Translations under genes and position numbers: made by a program
Notes under the pieces: model-generated
Databases searched by the model: none
What the model saw: only the letters and a program-made list of their open reading frames with translations
Told to the model about the DNA's origin: nothing
Assembly: GCF_003989745.1 (NCBI RefSeq)
Contig: NZ_RZGS01000013.1
Coordinates: 1 to 59,014 of the forward strand
DNA: 59,014 nucleotides
Direction of reading: 5' to 3'
Source of the DNA: Legionella septentrionalis
GTDB taxonomy: Bacteria > Pseudomonadota > Gammaproteobacteria > Legionellales > Legionellaceae
Part shown: piece by piece, positions 10,835 to 22,525 of the stretch
How the letters are laid out: every line of letters starts with the position of its first letter
Position numbering within the stretch: position 1 is the first letter of the stretch

Positions 10835-10866
10835 AATAAAAAACCCCATAAATGGGGTTTGTTTTA
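10835..10866 (-). terminator. Terminator after tRNA-fMet
   Basis: AAACCCCAT / ATGGGGTTT make a tight stem, followed on the minus strand by TTTATT. It ends transcripts of the tRNA gene 4 bases downstream of its 3' end and would separate it from rimP, or act as a partial attenuator. The plus strand also shows a T-rich flank, so it may work both ways. Confidence 0.8.
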
Positions 10867-10869
10867 TAG

Positions 10870-10946
<77 letters not shown>

Positions 10947-10959
10947 TCAACTGAGGCCA

Positions 10960-10988
10960 ATTATACGCACGACTGGCTCATTTAGCAA
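10960..10988 (-). promoter_or_regulatory. metY: Promoter of the initiator tRNA gene
   Basis: Minus strand: TTGCTA (10983-10988), a 17-base spacer and a perfect TATAAT (10960-10965), ending 13 bases before the mature tRNA 5' end. This is the clearest sigma-70 promoter in the window. Confidence 0.85.
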
Positions 10989-11041
10989 GTCATTCATCAA
11001 TAAATAATAAAATTTCTCTTTGATCCCAGACCCTTGTCCAA

Positions 11042-12484
11042 TTATCTAGCAAATGCATTGACACATGCTGCAATCAACGCACCAGGAAATATGCCGAAAT
11101 ATAAGAGCGCCAAGCAATTGACAGAAAACACAGCTTTAGTAGCAGCCGATACAGTAATGGGCGCCGGATTTTGTGCATCATCAAAATACATAACTTTAAC
11201 GATCCGCAAGTAATAAAATGCACCGATAACAGCGAACACCAGGCCTAAAGTAGCAACCCAGGTTAAATGCACATCGACCAAAGCTTTCAACACTAATAAT
11301 TTGGTAAAAAAGCCAACGGTCGGAGGCACGCCGGCCATGGAAAACATGACTACCATCATCATAAAGGCAAGCCAGGGATTGCGCTTGTTTATCCCTTTTA
11401 AATCATCGATTTGCTCAATTTCCAAGCCTGAACGCGACATCAGGATGATCATGCCAAACGCGGCGGCAGACATAAGCACATAAACCAATACATAATACAA
11501 TGCAGCAGCATAACCTTCGGCCGTTGCCGCAAGAATGCCAAACAGCGCATAACCTACATGTGAAATGGCTGAATACGCTAACATGCGTTTGATGTTTGGT
11601 TGCGCAATGGCAAGCAGATTTCCTATACCTACAGAAAATAAAGACATGATAAGAATTAACTGCTGCCATTGGGCGCTTAAGTCGACTAACCCTAAGGTAA
11701 GCAAGCGAAATGCCATGCCGACTGCTGCAATTTTAGGTGCGGTACTGACAAACAAAGCGACGGAGCTTGGCGCACCCTGATAGACATCCGGAGCCCACAT
11801 ATGAAATGGGACAGCAGCCAATTTAAATCCTACGCCTGCTATGATGAATACCAGTGCAAAAGACAACATGCCGCTTTCCTGCCGCCAGTTTGCTGCAATC
11901 GCATTAGCAACTTGTAATAAATCCAGTTTACCGGTAGCTCCATACACAAGCGAAATGCCATACAGCAACATGCCGGAAGCTATGGCGCCCATGATAAAAT
12001 ACTTCATCGCTGCTTCCGAAGCATCGCTGTTGTTGCGGCGAATCGCCACCATGGCGTATAAAGGCAGAGACAAAAGCTCCAGTCCCAAATATATCGTCAG
12101 CAATGAGTGAGCCGATACCAAAGTCATCATTCCCAAAGTCGAAAAAAGCCCGAGAATGTAATAATCACCAGTTGGAATTTGCCTTTCCTTAATGTAGTCC
12201 CTTGAATAAAAGAAGCACAAAAAGACAGATATATATATAAAGAGCTTCATTAACTGAGCTGCATCGTCGCTAATAAAAAGGCCCTGAAAGGCTAAAATTT
12301 GAAACTGCCCCACGAAGACAAAACTGACTATGGCTGCCAGTAGTAATCCGGCACTGGCGCAAAGAAAAACGATAGCTGGAAAGCGGCGGCTTATGAACAG
12401 CTCACCGAGTAAAGCCACACATGCTGTTACCAAAATGATCATTTCTGGTAAAGCGACATGAATGTTATTCAATAATTCAACCAT
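11042..12484 (-). CDS. nuoN: NADH-quinone oxidoreductase subunit N
   Basis: Antiporter-like membrane subunit of Complex I. The 480 residues form about 14 hydrophobic segments with the family motif [21 protein letters not shown] (proton channel Lys and His-Met-Trp-Ala-Pro-Asp) and [14 protein letters not shown]. It is the last gene of the nuo operon and is followed directly by the tRNA-fMet promoter, with no hairpin terminator seen between them. Confidence 0.97.
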   Translation of the reverse strand: MVELLNNIHVALPEMIILVTACVALLGELFISRRFPAIVFLCASAGLLLAAIVSFVFVGQFQILAFQGLFISDDAAQLMKLFIYISVFLCFFYSRDYIKERQIPTGDYYILGLFSTLGMMTLVSAHSLLTIYLGLELLSLPLYAMVAIRRNNSDASEAAMKYFIMGAIASGMLLYGISLVYGATGKLDLLQVANAIAANWRQESGMLSFALVFIIAGVGFKLAAVPFHMWAPDVYQGAPSSVALFVSTAPKIAAVGMAFRLLTLGLVDLSAQWQQLILIMSLFSVGIGNLLAIAQPNIKRMLAYSAISHVGYALFGILAATAEGYAAALYYVLVYVLMSAAAFGMIILMSRSGLEIEQIDDLKGINKRNPWLAFMMMVVMFSMAGVPPTVGFFTKLLVLKALVDVHLTWVATLGLVFAVIGAFYYLRIVKVMYFDDAQNPAPITVSAATKAVFSVNCLALLYFGIFPGALIAACVNAFAR

Positions 12485-12522
12485 TTCAATTAGCCTTCAT
12501 TAGATGCGAAAAGTTACGACGC

Positions 12523-14028
12523 TTACAACTTGGATTTTTCTGCCTGAGCTAAGGTATAACTTACCGTATGATGTACATAATCCACCATTGGTTTAGGGTA
12601 AACGCCAATGACAATAACCATGAATGCCAATAAAGCGTAAGCGCTAAACTCAAAACCGGAAAGATCCTTCAATTCCGCCACTTGCTCATTGGCTACTGGG
12701 CCAAATATTACCCGCTTATACAGCCACAAAGTGTAGGCCGCGCCAAGAATTAATGTAGTAGCAGCCCAAAAGGCGACCCAAAAACCAGCTTTCATGCTGC
12801 CAAGGATCACCATGAACTCACCGACAAATCCAGACGTTCCTGGCAACCCGGCATTAGCCATGGCAAACAACATGAAAAATGAGGCAAATACCGGCATCGT
12901 ATTGACAACACCGCCAAAATCCTTAATTTGCCTTGTATGCATGCGCTCATAAAGATAACCTACCCCAGCGAACATTGCGCTTGAGATAAACGCGTGTGAA
13001 ATCATTACAACAATAGCCCCTTCCAAAATCAGGCCTGCATTTTGCAATCCGCCGTTTTTAGCAATGGCGAATATGGCAAAGCATCCTAAGGTGACAAATC
13101 CCATATGCGAAATGGAAGAGTAAGCAATTAGCTTTTTCATATCGCGCTGAATGATTGCGACCAAACCAATATAAACTACTGCAATCAACGACAAAGCCAC
13201 CATGAGCGGTGCATATTGATTACATGCGTCCGGAACAATAGGCAGTGAAAAGCGAATAAACCCATATGCGCCCAATTTTAATAAAATGGCTGCCAAAACA
13301 ATTGAACCGCCAGCTGGCGCCTCGGTATGCGCATCGGGCAACCAGGTATGCACCGGGAACATGGGCACCTTGATAGCAAAACCTAAGAAAAATGCAATGA
13401 ATATCAAAGTTTGCGCAGTCATCCCCAATTTAACTGCATACAATGTTTCTATTTTGAAGGTGCCTGCCAAATATCCCAGATATAAAAAGGAAGCAAGCAT
13501 GAGCACAGAGCCAAGAAATGTATATAAAAAGAACTTGATAGCAGCATAGACGCGATTATCAGAACCCCAAATCCCGATGATCAAATACATAGGGATAAGA
13601 GTTGCCTCCCAGAAAATATAAAACACAATGGCGTCCAGAGCAGAAAACACACCGACCAACAAGCCCTGCATGATTAAAAAAGCCGCCATGTATTGGCCTA
13701 TACGCTTTTTAATACTGTCCCAGGTAGCCAAGATGACAATTAAATTGGTAAAGATAGACAAAATAATTAAGAGAAGAGACAGACCATCGATACCCAGGCT
13801 GTAACGAATTCCCAAAGCAGGCATCCACGCCATGTCTTCTACAAATTGCATACCTGGTGAATCAATATCAAAGCCAGCCATTAACGGAATACAAATCAGC
13901 AAGGTTAAGATAACCGTAAATAAAGATAAATACCGAGATACATTCGGATTGTTATCATCACCAGTTAGAAAAACAAACACCCCGCCTATGATGGGTAACC
14001 AAATCAACAAATTGAGCAAATGATGCAT
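12523..14028 (-). CDS. nuoM: NADH-quinone oxidoreductase subunit M
   Basis: Proton-pumping antiporter-like subunit. The 501 residues contain about 14 transmembrane segments, the conserved FWEATLIPMYLIIGIWG stretch with the essential Glu, and KVPMFPVHTWLPDAHTEAP with Lys and His. KKLIAYSSISHMGF is the second repeat motif. ATG 14028 follows AAGGTAAGAGT. It lies 38 bases upstream of nuoN in the operon. Confidence 0.97.
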   Translation of the reverse strand: MHHLLNLLIWLPIIGGVFVFLTGDDNNPNVSRYLSLFTVILTLLICIPLMAGFDIDSPGMQFVEDMAWMPALGIRYSLGIDGLSLLLIILSIFTNLIVILATWDSIKKRIGQYMAAFLIMQGLLVGVFSALDAIVFYIFWEATLIPMYLIIGIWGSDNRVYAAIKFFLYTFLGSVLMLASFLYLGYLAGTFKIETLYAVKLGMTAQTLIFIAFFLGFAIKVPMFPVHTWLPDAHTEAPAGGSIVLAAILLKLGAYGFIRFSLPIVPDACNQYAPLMVALSLIAVVYIGLVAIIQRDMKKLIAYSSISHMGFVTLGCFAIFAIAKNGGLQNAGLILEGAIVVMISHAFISSAMFAGVGYLYERMHTRQIKDFGGVVNTMPVFASFFMLFAMANAGLPGTSGFVGEFMVILGSMKAGFWVAFWAATTLILGAAYTLWLYKRVIFGPVANEQVAELKDLSGFEFSAYALLAFMVIVIGVYPKPMVDYVHHTVSYTLAQAEKSKL

Positions 14029-14077
14029 ACTCTTACCTTATTTTTAGCCCAGGTTACATAACCCTAAATCGCAATAC

Positions 14078-16051
14078 TTAGCCGAGCAATAACCAGCAAA
14101 GGAATCCAAACAACCCCAGTACCATTACTGTAATGTAATGATATAAATATCCGCTTTGTATTACCCGGCTTTTCACAGCCAACCATTTCACTGTTTTAGC
14201 CGAACCATTTACAATCATGCCATCAATCAGTTTTTGATCGCCGATGCGGTAAAACATTTGACCCAATGTTTTTGAACCTTTTACAAAAACCACATCGTTG
14301 AATGCATCAAAACCATATTTATTTTTAAGAATCTTATAAACCCAGGAAAAAGTGCGGGCGAACACGGCAGGGATAGTTGGAACTGCTACGTACGCCACCC
14401 AGGCCAGCAACACACCGCTTAATGTCAGCCAAAACACGGGAGAAACGAAAGCATGCGCGATAGCTTCCCAAGCCGAAACCCCTTCTTCGGCAATTTTTGC
14501 CAACACATCGTATTGCGGCAAGACAAATAGCGAGCTTTTTAGCAAAGGATTGGCAGCAAACAACATAGGCATATACAAAATGAAGCCCAGGATAATCGAA
14601 GGGATAGCTAAAATAACCAGAGGCAACCAAACTACCCAAGGCGATTCATGGACGTGAGACCAAGTATGCTCATCCATGCGCGGCTTACCGTGGAATGTCA
14701 TGAACAAGGCGCGGAATGAATAAAGTGCGGTAACCATTGCTCCGGCAGCGACACAAAAGTAAGCATAAGCACTTCCTGGAATTTCTGATAATTGCGCCGC
14801 TTCAATAATCGTATCCTTGGAATAAAATCCGGCAAATGGAGGAATTGCACAAAGTGCCAAAGTACCGATTAAAAAAGTTAGATAAGTAATCGGCATTTTT
14901 CGCCACAAACCACCCATTTTACGCATATCTTGCTCATGGTGCATGCCAATGATAACGGAACCGGCAGCCAAGAATAACAATGCTTTGAAGCATGCGTGGG
15001 TCAGTAAATGAAAAATACCCGCACTGAATGCAGATGCACCCATAGCAACCATCATATAGCCAAGCTGCGACAGGGTAGAATAAGCGACAACCCGCTTAAT
15101 ATCATTCATCACCAACGCTAATATGCCAGTAAACAAAGCGCCTGTGGCTCCAATTACTAGTACTACGCTCAAAGCCGTCATCGAATATTCAATCATGGGT
15201 GAAATGCGCGCGACCATGAATACACCAGCGGTCACCATGGTAGCGGCATGGATAAGAGCTGAAATAGGAGTAGGACCTTCCATGGATTCGGGCAGCCATA
15301 CATGCAACGGAACTTGTGCAGATTTACCCATAGCACCAACAAACAGCAACAAACAGGTTACGGTGATAACCGACCATGGATGTCCGGCAAATACTTCCAT
15401 GCTTTCATTAGCCAGGGAACTTACACCATTAAAGACAGTTGCATAATCCAAACTGCCTGTGTAAGCCAGCACTAAACCAATACCGAGAATGAAACCAAAA
15501 TCACCGACACGGTTCACCAAAAACGCTTTTAAATTGCCTTGGATTGCCGATTCCTTTTCATACCAGAACCCGATGAGTAAATAGGAAACCAACCCCACGC
15601 CTTCCCAACCAAAAAATAATTGCAGGAAGTTATTGGCAGTAACCAGCATCAGCATCATGAAAGTAAATAAGGAAATATAACTGAAAAAACGCTGATAGCC
15701 GCTATCGTCCGCCATATACCCTATGCTGTAGATATGCACCAGCAAGGATACAAAAGTGACGATCACCATCATCACGACGGTAAGGGGATCAATTAAAAAA
15801 CCGATGTTGAAACTGTAAGGGAATAAAGCTCCACCATTCGCCCAAGTGTACAAATTCATATTCAGTGCAGGAGCTGCTCCTGTAAGAATCATGTAAGCGA
15901 TATAAAGGGATAACACGAGAGAAAGGGCAACACCGACTATGGTAACACTATGGGCTCCAGAGCGGCCAATTTGTTTACGCAAAAAACCAGCAACCACACT
16001 ACCGAATAAAGGTGCCAGAACAATGATCACACAGCACTGTAAAATACTCAC
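14078..16051 (-). CDS. nuoL: NADH-quinone oxidoreductase subunit L
   Basis: Largest antiporter-like subunit, with a long lateral helix at the C-terminus. The 657 residues show LQLFFGWEGVGLVSYLLIGFW (essential Glu), KSAQVPLHVWLPESMEGPTP and KRVVAYSTLSQLGYM. The start is GTG at 16051 after AAGGGTAACAAC, 4 bases after the nuoK stop, so it is probably translationally coupled to nuoK. Confidence 0.97.
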   Translation of the reverse strand: MSILQCCVIIVLAPLFGSVVAGFLRKQIGRSGAHSVTIVGVALSLVLSLYIAYMILTGAAPALNMNLYTWANGGALFPYSFNIGFLIDPLTVVMMVIVTFVSLLVHIYSIGYMADDSGYQRFFSYISLFTFMMLMLVTANNFLQLFFGWEGVGLVSYLLIGFWYEKESAIQGNLKAFLVNRVGDFGFILGIGLVLAYTGSLDYATVFNGVSSLANESMEVFAGHPWSVITVTCLLLFVGAMGKSAQVPLHVWLPESMEGPTPISALIHAATMVTAGVFMVARISPMIEYSMTALSVVLVIGATGALFTGILALVMNDIKRVVAYSTLSQLGYMMVAMGASAFSAGIFHLLTHACFKALLFLAAGSVIIGMHHEQDMRKMGGLWRKMPITYLTFLIGTLALCAIPPFAGFYSKDTIIEAAQLSEIPGSAYAYFCVAAGAMVTALYSFRALFMTFHGKPRMDEHTWSHVHESPWVVWLPLVILAIPSIILGFILYMPMLFAANPLLKSSLFVLPQYDVLAKIAEEGVSAWEAIAHAFVSPVFWLTLSGVLLAWVAYVAVPTIPAVFARTFSWVYKILKNKYGFDAFNDVVFVKGSKTLGQMFYRIGDQKLIDGMIVNGSAKTVKWLAVKSRVIQSGYLYHYITVMVLGLFGFLCWLLLG

Positions 16052-16055
16052 GTTG

Positions 16056-16361
16056 TTACCCTTTTAAATGGTTCATCTTGTTTACATCAATATTGCCGCG
16101 GTTACGGTAAAGCAACATCACAATGGCCAAACCGATTGCCGCTTCTGCCGCTGCTACGGTCAGAATAAAAAAGACAAAGACTTCGCCGGCCTGGCTGCCA
16201 TAATAATGCGAAAAAGCCACAAAATTAGTGTTTACAGCAAGCAGCATTAATTCAATGCAAACCAGCAATAAAATCACGTTGCGGCGATTGAGAATAATTC
16301 CAATTAAACTCAGCCCAAATAAGATAGCACTTAGTATCAAGTAATGTGTAACCGGTATCAT
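16056..16361 (-). CDS. nuoK: NADH-quinone oxidoreductase subunit K
   Basis: Small membrane subunit with three transmembrane helices and two conserved Glu residues in the membrane: [10 protein letters not shown] and [12 protein letters not shown]. 101 residues is the usual length. It lies between nuoJ (60 bases) and nuoL (4 bases). Confidence 0.97.
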   Translation of the reverse strand: MIPVTHYLILSAILFGLSLIGIILNRRNVILLLVCIELMLLAVNTNFVAFSHYYGSQAGEVFVFFILTVAAAEAAIGLAIVMLLYRNRGNIDVNKMNHLKG

Positions 16362-16421
16362 GCAGAATTCCCCAAGGATTAATTCTCATTGTTCAATCAA
16401 GAAACTAACTTTATTAAAAGC

Positions 16422-17072
16422 TTACGTATTTTCTGGCTTCATTTTAACCAACTCTAGCCGGTCTTCAGGTCGAGTCATGATTTGGCGAACGACATTCTGC
16501 TGCTTCGAGCGCATGGGACGGCGATGCACCAAGGTGATGGCTGCAACTATGGCGACCAGCAAAATAACTGCAGCAATTTCAAAAGCAAACACATAATCGG
16601 TATAAAGCACCATGCCCAAGCTTTCGGTGTTTGAAATATTTTCGGGCAATGCATCTCCCGCAGGCACCAGGCTTTCATTAACCACACGGTCTACCGCTAC
16701 TGACATTTCAACACCAGTTTGAAACGCACCCTGCGGGATAGCAACCCATAAAAGCGCAACCAGCAAGGCCACTAGCATTAAACCAAAAGGCAAATATTTC
16801 ATGAAATGAGCCTTCATGGATTCTATGTCGACATTAAGCATCATGACCACAAACAGGAAGAGCGTCATGACTGCTCCTACGTAAACGAGCACCAAAATTA
16901 AAGCCAAGAATTCCGCGCCCGCTAGCATCCATAAAACTGAACTTAAGATGAAGGTGAGCACCAGAAAAAGCACACAACGTACCGGATTATTTTGCGTAAT
17001 CACCATTAGTGCTGAAAATATAGACATTCCAGCAAAAATATAAAAAACCCATTGCAGCAATGATTCGTGCAT
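16422..17072 (-). CDS. nuoJ: NADH-quinone oxidoreductase subunit J
   Basis: Membrane subunit with five helices near the quinone site. The 216 residues contain ALILVLVYVGAVMTLFLFVVMML, including the pi-bulge helix pattern VYVGAVMTLFLFVV. The C-terminal tail after the last helix is rich in Arg/Lys. The gene starts 13 bases after nuoI. Confidence 0.95.
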   Translation of the reverse strand: MHESLLQWVFYIFAGMSIFSALMVITQNNPVRCVLFLVLTFILSSVLWMLAGAEFLALILVLVYVGAVMTLFLFVVMMLNVDIESMKAHFMKYLPFGLMLVALLVALLWVAIPQGAFQTGVEMSVAVDRVVNESLVPAGDALPENISNTESLGMVLYTDYVFAFEIAAVILLVAIVAAITLVHRRPMRSKQQNVVRQIMTRPEDRLELVKMKPENT

Positions 17073-17085
17073 TTTTTTACCTCAT

Positions 17086-17586
17086 TTATCGGTATTTTTC
17101 GTCGGCTTTTCTATCTGCAGCCAATTGTTTTTCCATTAAGTCGCCTACAGCAAGCAATTTTTCTTTCGTCATGATATTTTGGCCACGCTCTGTATAGTGA
17201 TAATGTTGAATAGGCGTAACTACGATGGAATCAACCGGACAAGATTCTTCACACAAACCGCAATAGATGCATTTAAATGTATCAATATCATATCGGGTGG
17301 TGCGGCGTGAGCCATCTTCCCGGGGCTCTGACTCAATTGTAATTGCCAATGCCGGACAAACTGCCTCGCATAATTTACATGCAATGCAGCGTTCCTCGCC
17401 GTTTGCATAGCGGCGCAGAGCCAACAACCCGCGAAAGCGTGGAGAAATCGGCGTTCTTTCCTCAGGGAATTGCACAGTAATTTTTTTCTTGAAGAAATAT
17501 TTGACTGTTACTCCCAATCCAACCAAAAGCTCTATCAGTGTAAAACTGCGGATATAGTGCTTAATGTATCGATATGCATTTTTCAT
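17086..17586 (-). CDS. nuoI: NADH-quinone oxidoreductase subunit I
   Basis: Carries the two [4Fe-4S] clusters N6a and N6b of the peripheral arm. Two Cys motifs are complete: [12 protein letters not shown] and [12 protein letters not shown]. The N-terminal 30 residues form an amphipathic or membrane-associated helix. 166 residues is typical. It lies 38 bases after nuoH. Confidence 0.97.
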   Translation of the reverse strand: MKNAYRYIKHYIRSFTLIELLVGLGVTVKYFFKKKITVQFPEERTPISPRFRGLLALRRYANGEERCIACKLCEAVCPALAITIESEPREDGSRRTTRYDIDTFKCIYCGLCEESCPVDSIVVTPIQHYHYTERGQNIMTKEKLLAVGDLMEKQLAADRKADEKYR

Positions 17587-17624
17587 TAGCGGCTCATTTG
17601 CTTTGTCAATACTTAAAATAATCT

Positions 17625-18647
17625 TTAAAACCAGGGCTTAACTTCTGCTATCACCATCAAGGCTGTCACAATAACCCAGACGATAGTGACAGGAATGAGT
17701 ACTTTCCAGCCCAAGCGCATCAATTGATCATAACGGTAGCGGGGAAATGTTGCCCGAATCCATAAATAAACAAATAAAAAGAATGAAATCTTCAGCAAAA
17801 GCCAGACAATCCCGGGAACAAAGAAGAAGATGTCATTTAAAAATGGGATGCCTTCAAAAGGCGACAACCAACCGCCGAGGAACAAAACGCTGATGATGGT
17901 TGAAATTAAAATCATGCTTGCATATTCAGCCAGGAAAAACAGGGCAAAGCCTATCGCAGAATATTCAACGTGAAAACCAGCGACGATTTCAGATTCACCC
18001 TCGACCAAATCAAAAGGCGCGCGGTTGGTCTCAGCAATGCCGGCTATCCAGAATGCCATGAACAAGGGCAATAATGGCAGGAACCACCAGTGCAAGATAC
18101 CGCCCTGTTGTGAATAAACAATTTCCGAAAGATTCATGCTACCGGCAGCAAGCAATACTCCCACCAGTGCAAAACCCATCGAAATTTCGTAAGAAACCGT
18201 TTGTGCCGCACTGCGTAAAGCGCCGAGCAAAGCATATTTGGAATTTGAAGCCCAGCCGGCAATTAACACGCCATATACGCTGAGTGAACTCATCGCAAAT
18301 AAAAACAATACGCCGGCGTTTATATTGGCCAGAACCATACCTTCCTGAAAAGGGACGACGGCCCAGCTTGCCAATGCAGGCGCTAAAGAAAGCAATGGGG
18401 CAATAATAAAAAGGTATTTATTAGAACGAGTAGGTATAATAATTTCTTTGCAAATCAACTTAATAAGATCAGCAATAGGTTGTAATAAACCGCGGAATCC
18501 GACACGGTTAGGACCCACACGCACCTGGATATAACCGATAACCTTGCGCTCAGCGTAAATCAAATAAGCCACAGCCAGGAGCAATGGTACAACAATTACC
18601 AAAATTTTAATTATAATCCACAGCAATATGCCGATATCTTGTAGCAT
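17625..18647 (-). CDS. nuoH: NADH-quinone oxidoreductase subunit H
   Basis: Membrane subunit joining the quinone site to the proton channels, with eight transmembrane helices. The 340 residues show the early motif [28 protein letters not shown], and the cytoplasmic loop [19 protein letters not shown] with its cluster of acidic residues. It is 9 bases after nuoG. Confidence 0.97.
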   Translation of the reverse strand: MLQDIGILLWIIIKILVIVVPLLLAVAYLIYAERKVIGYIQVRVGPNRVGFRGLLQPIADLIKLICKEIIIPTRSNKYLFIIAPLLSLAPALASWAVVPFQEGMVLANINAGVLFLFAMSSLSVYGVLIAGWASNSKYALLGALRSAAQTVSYEISMGFALVGVLLAAGSMNLSEIVYSQQGGILHWWFLPLLPLFMAFWIAGIAETNRAPFDLVEGESEIVAGFHVEYSAIGFALFFLAEYASMILISTIISVLFLGGWLSPFEGIPFLNDIFFFVPGIVWLLLKISFFLFVYLWIRATFPRYRYDQLMRLGWKVLIPVTIVWVIVTALMVIAEVKPWF

Positions 18648-18656
18648 GTTTTTACC

Positions 18657-21008
18657 TTAGCGCTTGATAGTTATTGCAGCAAAAGCATGGCCTAAATCTG
18701 CTGTTTCAGGCATTGCATTTGCTACCCAGACAACATCGGGGGCCATGCGCTCATCGCGTTTAAGCGGCAATGTTATCTCAATATCTCCCTGAGATACAGT
18801 AGCCGTTTCATCTAATTTAAGCTTATCTGCAGTTTTCGGATGAATATGAATGCAGGCAGATTCTGCGGCGGCGCATTCTTGCAATGCCAGCGCATGGCGC
18901 ACAATTGCATCGCAGCGATACAAAGGCCACTCGCCCACGCGGACCAATTGCTCTTGTGCTTGCGGCAGAGATTCAGGATAAAACGGCGTATAGCGGGTTT
19001 CTAACATCATGTCCGCCTGCTCTTTGATTTCTTTTAGCACATCTTCTGAGGAAAGGTAATCAAAATCTCTTACGTGTAAAAGATTACCTAGCACGCGCAG
19101 TATTTTCCAGGCAGGACGCGATTCACCGTGGGGTGCTAAAGCACCTTTTACGGTTTGCCAAGTGTGATCCACATTAATATAAGTTCCTGACGTTTCTGCA
19201 TAGGGCGCTATCGGCAAAATTACATCTGCATAATCCTGAATGGCTTCATTCTGAAAAGCGCTCATCACTACGACAAATTCGGCAGCCAACATGGATTGCC
19301 GCGTACGATATGGATTGTCAAAATCAAAAGCAGGTTCTGCAGCCATTAGAAAATAGCCTTTTAACTTGGCATTTAGTGCCATTTGCACATCCAATCCTGC
19401 AGGTTCACTCATTTTCGCAGCTGCAGCGCGATGTGGCAGCATACCGGCCAGCCATGCACCAGCACTGTTAGCGCCCGTGGTTAAACGCAACACTCGTACC
19501 CCGCCCATGGTTTCCAAAATATGAACCAAAGTGCGCAACAAAGAAGCATCCGGATGGTTTTCACAAATAGCACCGGTGATTATCGCTGCATTAGGCTGCC
19601 TAAGTGCATGCGCCAGGGTATGCACCTTTTCATCCGGAGTCAGGCCAATAATTAATTTTTGTACCTCTGCGGGCAATTCGCCGCGATCGCCTATCAAAGC
19701 GCTCACCAAGCTGGCAAGCTGCATGGGGATATCTTGCGGCGCCACAATGATTTTTTCCGCCACATCGAAGTGGTAATCATAATCCATGACATTGATGGCA
19801 TAGATTTTTCCACCATTGCGAAATGCTTTGCGTACCCGGATTCCTGCCAGAGGAACTTCGCGATCAATATTACAGCCTATTAGCAAAATGGTATTTTGGT
19901 TTTCAATTTCAGCATAACGTAATGAACTGGAGGGCATGGCCGCTTGCTGGTGTTGATCGCGGAAATCGCTTTGCTGTAAACGATGATCCAAGTTATGGAC
20001 ACCCAATTCACGCATTAATTTTTGCACAAGATAAAGCTCTTCCAGAGTAGATGAAGGAGATGCAAATGCAGCCATCTGCTCCGGCCCATGCTGCTTGATA
20101 ACACGGCTCATTCCTTCTGCAGCAAATTTAAGAGCTACTTCCCAGTCTACCTGCTCCCACTGCCCGTCGCGCTTAATCATCGGGCGACTGGCACGGGCAG
20201 GGCTGTTTAATCCTAAATAACTGAAACGGTCGCGATCAGAAAGCCAAGTTTCATTAATCAATTCATTTTCTTTAGGGACTACGCGCATTAAATGATTGCG
20301 GCGCACATGCAAATGCACATTAGAACCCAGGCAATCATGGGGCGCTACACCTTCATGCTGTACCAACTCCCAAGGTCTGGCTGTGAACCGGTAAGGTTTT
20401 GACGTCAAAGCACCGACTGGACACAAATCAATGATATTTCCCGAAACTTCGGAAGTGATGCTGTGTTTGACATAAGTCCCGATTTGCATTTTTTCACCAC
20501 GATTCGTGGCTCCCAATTCGCGAAGTCCTGCCACTTCATCACCGAAGCGAACGCAGCGCGTGCAGTGAATACAGCGAGTCATTTCAGTCGAGATTAATGG
20601 CCCAAGATCATCATCAGTAACTGCACGTTTGCTCTCGTCGTACTCTGAACCATCTGCACCGAATCCCATGGAGACATCTTGCAATTCGCATTCTCCACCC
20701 TGATCGCATATAGGACAATCCAAGGGGTGGTTGATTAAAAGAAATTCCATAACCGCTTGTTGTGAACGGATGGCTTCTTCGGATTTGGTGAATACTTTCA
20801 TGCCATTGGTAATCGGAGTAGCGCATGCAGGCACTGGCTTTCGGCCATTTTCCACTTCAACCAGACACATACGGCAATTAGCAGCCACTGACAATTTTTT
20901 GTGGTAACAAAAACGGGGAATATAAATTCCAGCCTCATCAGCAACTTCGATGATCATTTTACCGTTTTCTACTTCTAATGTTTTTCCGTCGATTTCAATG
21001 GTGGCCAT
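18657..21008 (-). CDS. nuoG: NADH-quinone oxidoreductase subunit G
   Basis: Large iron-sulfur subunit of the NADH arm. The 783 residues begin with a [2Fe-2S] ferredoxin domain (RFCYHKKLSVAANCRMC then ACATP), followed by the His-Cys3 cluster region HPLDCPICDQGGECELQD, RCIHCTRCVRFGDEVAG and IIDLCPVGALTSKPYRF, and a molybdopterin-oxidoreductase-like C-terminal half. An optional N7 cluster motif is not obvious. It lies 149 bases after nuoF, in a gap where I see nothing notable. Confidence 0.96.
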   Translation of the reverse strand: MATIEIDGKTLEVENGKMIIEVADEAGIYIPRFCYHKKLSVAANCRMCLVEVENGRKPVPACATPITNGMKVFTKSEEAIRSQQAVMEFLLINHPLDCPICDQGGECELQDVSMGFGADGSEYDESKRAVTDDDLGPLISTEMTRCIHCTRCVRFGDEVAGLRELGATNRGEKMQIGTYVKHSITSEVSGNIIDLCPVGALTSKPYRFTARPWELVQHEGVAPHDCLGSNVHLHVRRNHLMRVVPKENELINETWLSDRDRFSYLGLNSPARASRPMIKRDGQWEQVDWEVALKFAAEGMSRVIKQHGPEQMAAFASPSSTLEELYLVQKLMRELGVHNLDHRLQQSDFRDQHQQAAMPSSSLRYAEIENQNTILLIGCNIDREVPLAGIRVRKAFRNGGKIYAINVMDYDYHFDVAEKIIVAPQDIPMQLASLVSALIGDRGELPAEVQKLIIGLTPDEKVHTLAHALRQPNAAIITGAICENHPDASLLRTLVHILETMGGVRVLRLTTGANSAGAWLAGMLPHRAAAAKMSEPAGLDVQMALNAKLKGYFLMAAEPAFDFDNPYRTRQSMLAAEFVVVMSAFQNEAIQDYADVILPIAPYAETSGTYINVDHTWQTVKGALAPHGESRPAWKILRVLGNLLHVRDFDYLSSEDVLKEIKEQADMMLETRYTPFYPESLPQAQEQLVRVGEWPLYRCDAIVRHALALQECAAAESACIHIHPKTADKLKLDETATVSQGDIEITLPLKRDERMAPDVVWVANAMPETADLGHAFAAITIKR

Positions 21009-21157
21009 TATTAAACCTTCTTAAATAGACTTAACTTTACTCATTAATATTGGCTAGTGCCGTTGTATGCAGCATTATTGCTTTATACCTGATACTTATA
21101 CATCAGTCTGTCCTGCGCCAAGCTTATTTCATCTTGCACAGCAGCAAATTTGATGGA

Positions 21158-22456
21158 TTAAAAATGCAAGGGTTCCCCTGCACCAACAACACTTGATTGT
21201 TTATGTTTAATGAAATAATCAAATTCTTGGTAAAAATGTTTTACAAAGCTTTGTACAGGCCAGGCAGCGGCTTCCCCCAAGGCACAAATAGTACGCCCTT
21301 CGATGTTATCCGCTACATTAACCAATTTTTCTATATCACCTGGCTCGCCGTGTCCATGTTTGATGCGATGCAGCAAGCGCACCATCCAGCCAGTCCCTTC
21401 GCGGCAGGGAGTGCACTGCCCACACGATTCATCCATATAAAATTCGGAAATGCGGTAAAGAGCATCCACCATGCAAGTGGTCTCGTCCATAATAATGACA
21501 GCCCCTGAACCTAAGCCTGAACCTGCTTTCTGAATGCTGTCATAATCCATGTCCAAATTCATCATGACATCTCCGGGCAGTACCGGCATAGAGGTACCGC
21601 CAGGAATGACTGCTTTGATCTTGCGCCCTTCCCGTACGCCGCCTGCCAACTCCAACAATACTTTAAACGGGGTACCCAAAGGAATTTCGAAATTAGCCGG
21701 TTTGTTCACATGACCGCTGACGCTGAAGCATTTCGTGCCGCCATTGTTGGGTTTGCCCAAGTTTAAGAACCATTCGCCGCCTCTTTCCATAATCACCGGC
21801 ACAGAGGCAAATGTTTCCGTGTTGTTAATGGTGGTCGGCTTACCATACAAACCATAATTGGCTGGGAACGGTGGTTTAAAGCGCGGCATGCCTCTTTTCC
21901 CCTCCAGGGAATTTAATAAGGCCGTTTCTTCACCACATATGTAAGCGCCTGCGCCTAAATGATTGTATAAATCAAAATCAAAACCGGAACCCAAAATATT
22001 TTTACCGAGAAGCCCTGCAGCATAAGCTTCTCTAAGAGCCGCTTCTGTGCGTTCGTAAGGCTCCCAGAATTCACCACGGATGTAGTTGTAACCGACTGTA
22101 GCACCCATTACATAACCAGCAATCGCCATGCCTTCAATCAATTGGTGCGGGTTTTTACGCAAAATATCGCGATCTTTGCATGTCCCAGGTTCGCCTTCAT
22201 CCGAGTTGCATACCACGTATTTCTGGATAGGGGAATTGCGATTCATGAAACTCCATTTAAGCCCGGTAGGGAAACCGGCGCCCCCTCTTCCACGCAAAGC
22301 AGACCGTTTCAATTCTTCAATGATTTGCTGGGGTGGTGTCTGCTCTTGCAAAATCCGCCGCCAGGCGCTGTAACCACCCAGGCTTTGGTATGCTTCCAAA
22401 GTCCAAGGTTTCTCCAAATGGAATGTGCGGTAACAAACTTGATTTAATTCAACCAT
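21158..22456 (-). CDS. nuoF: NADH-quinone oxidoreductase subunit F
   Basis: NADH- and FMN-binding subunit. The 432 residues contain [16 protein letters not shown] (FMN/NADH glycine loop), [17 protein letters not shown], and [15 protein letters not shown] with a later Cys for the N3 [4Fe-4S] cluster. I start at ATG 22456, which has GAGGTGG upstream; an in-frame GTG three codons earlier is less likely. Confidence 0.97.
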   Translation of the reverse strand: MVELNQVCYRTFHLEKPWTLEAYQSLGGYSAWRRILQEQTPPQQIIEELKRSALRGRGGAGFPTGLKWSFMNRNSPIQKYVVCNSDEGEPGTCKDRDILRKNPHQLIEGMAIAGYVMGATVGYNYIRGEFWEPYERTEAALREAYAAGLLGKNILGSGFDFDLYNHLGAGAYICGEETALLNSLEGKRGMPRFKPPFPANYGLYGKPTTINNTETFASVPVIMERGGEWFLNLGKPNNGGTKCFSVSGHVNKPANFEIPLGTPFKVLLELAGGVREGRKIKAVIPGGTSMPVLPGDVMMNLDMDYDSIQKAGSGLGSGAVIIMDETTCMVDALYRISEFYMDESCGQCTPCREGTGWMVRLLHRIKHGHGEPGDIEKLVNVADNIEGRTICALGEAAAWPVQSFVKHFYQEFDYFIKHKQSSVVGAGEPLHF

Positions 22457-22525
22457 GACAACCACCTCTATCCGCCATGCACATGCTTAGCAACAATGGA
22501 TATAATCTTGCATGCACTGGTATGT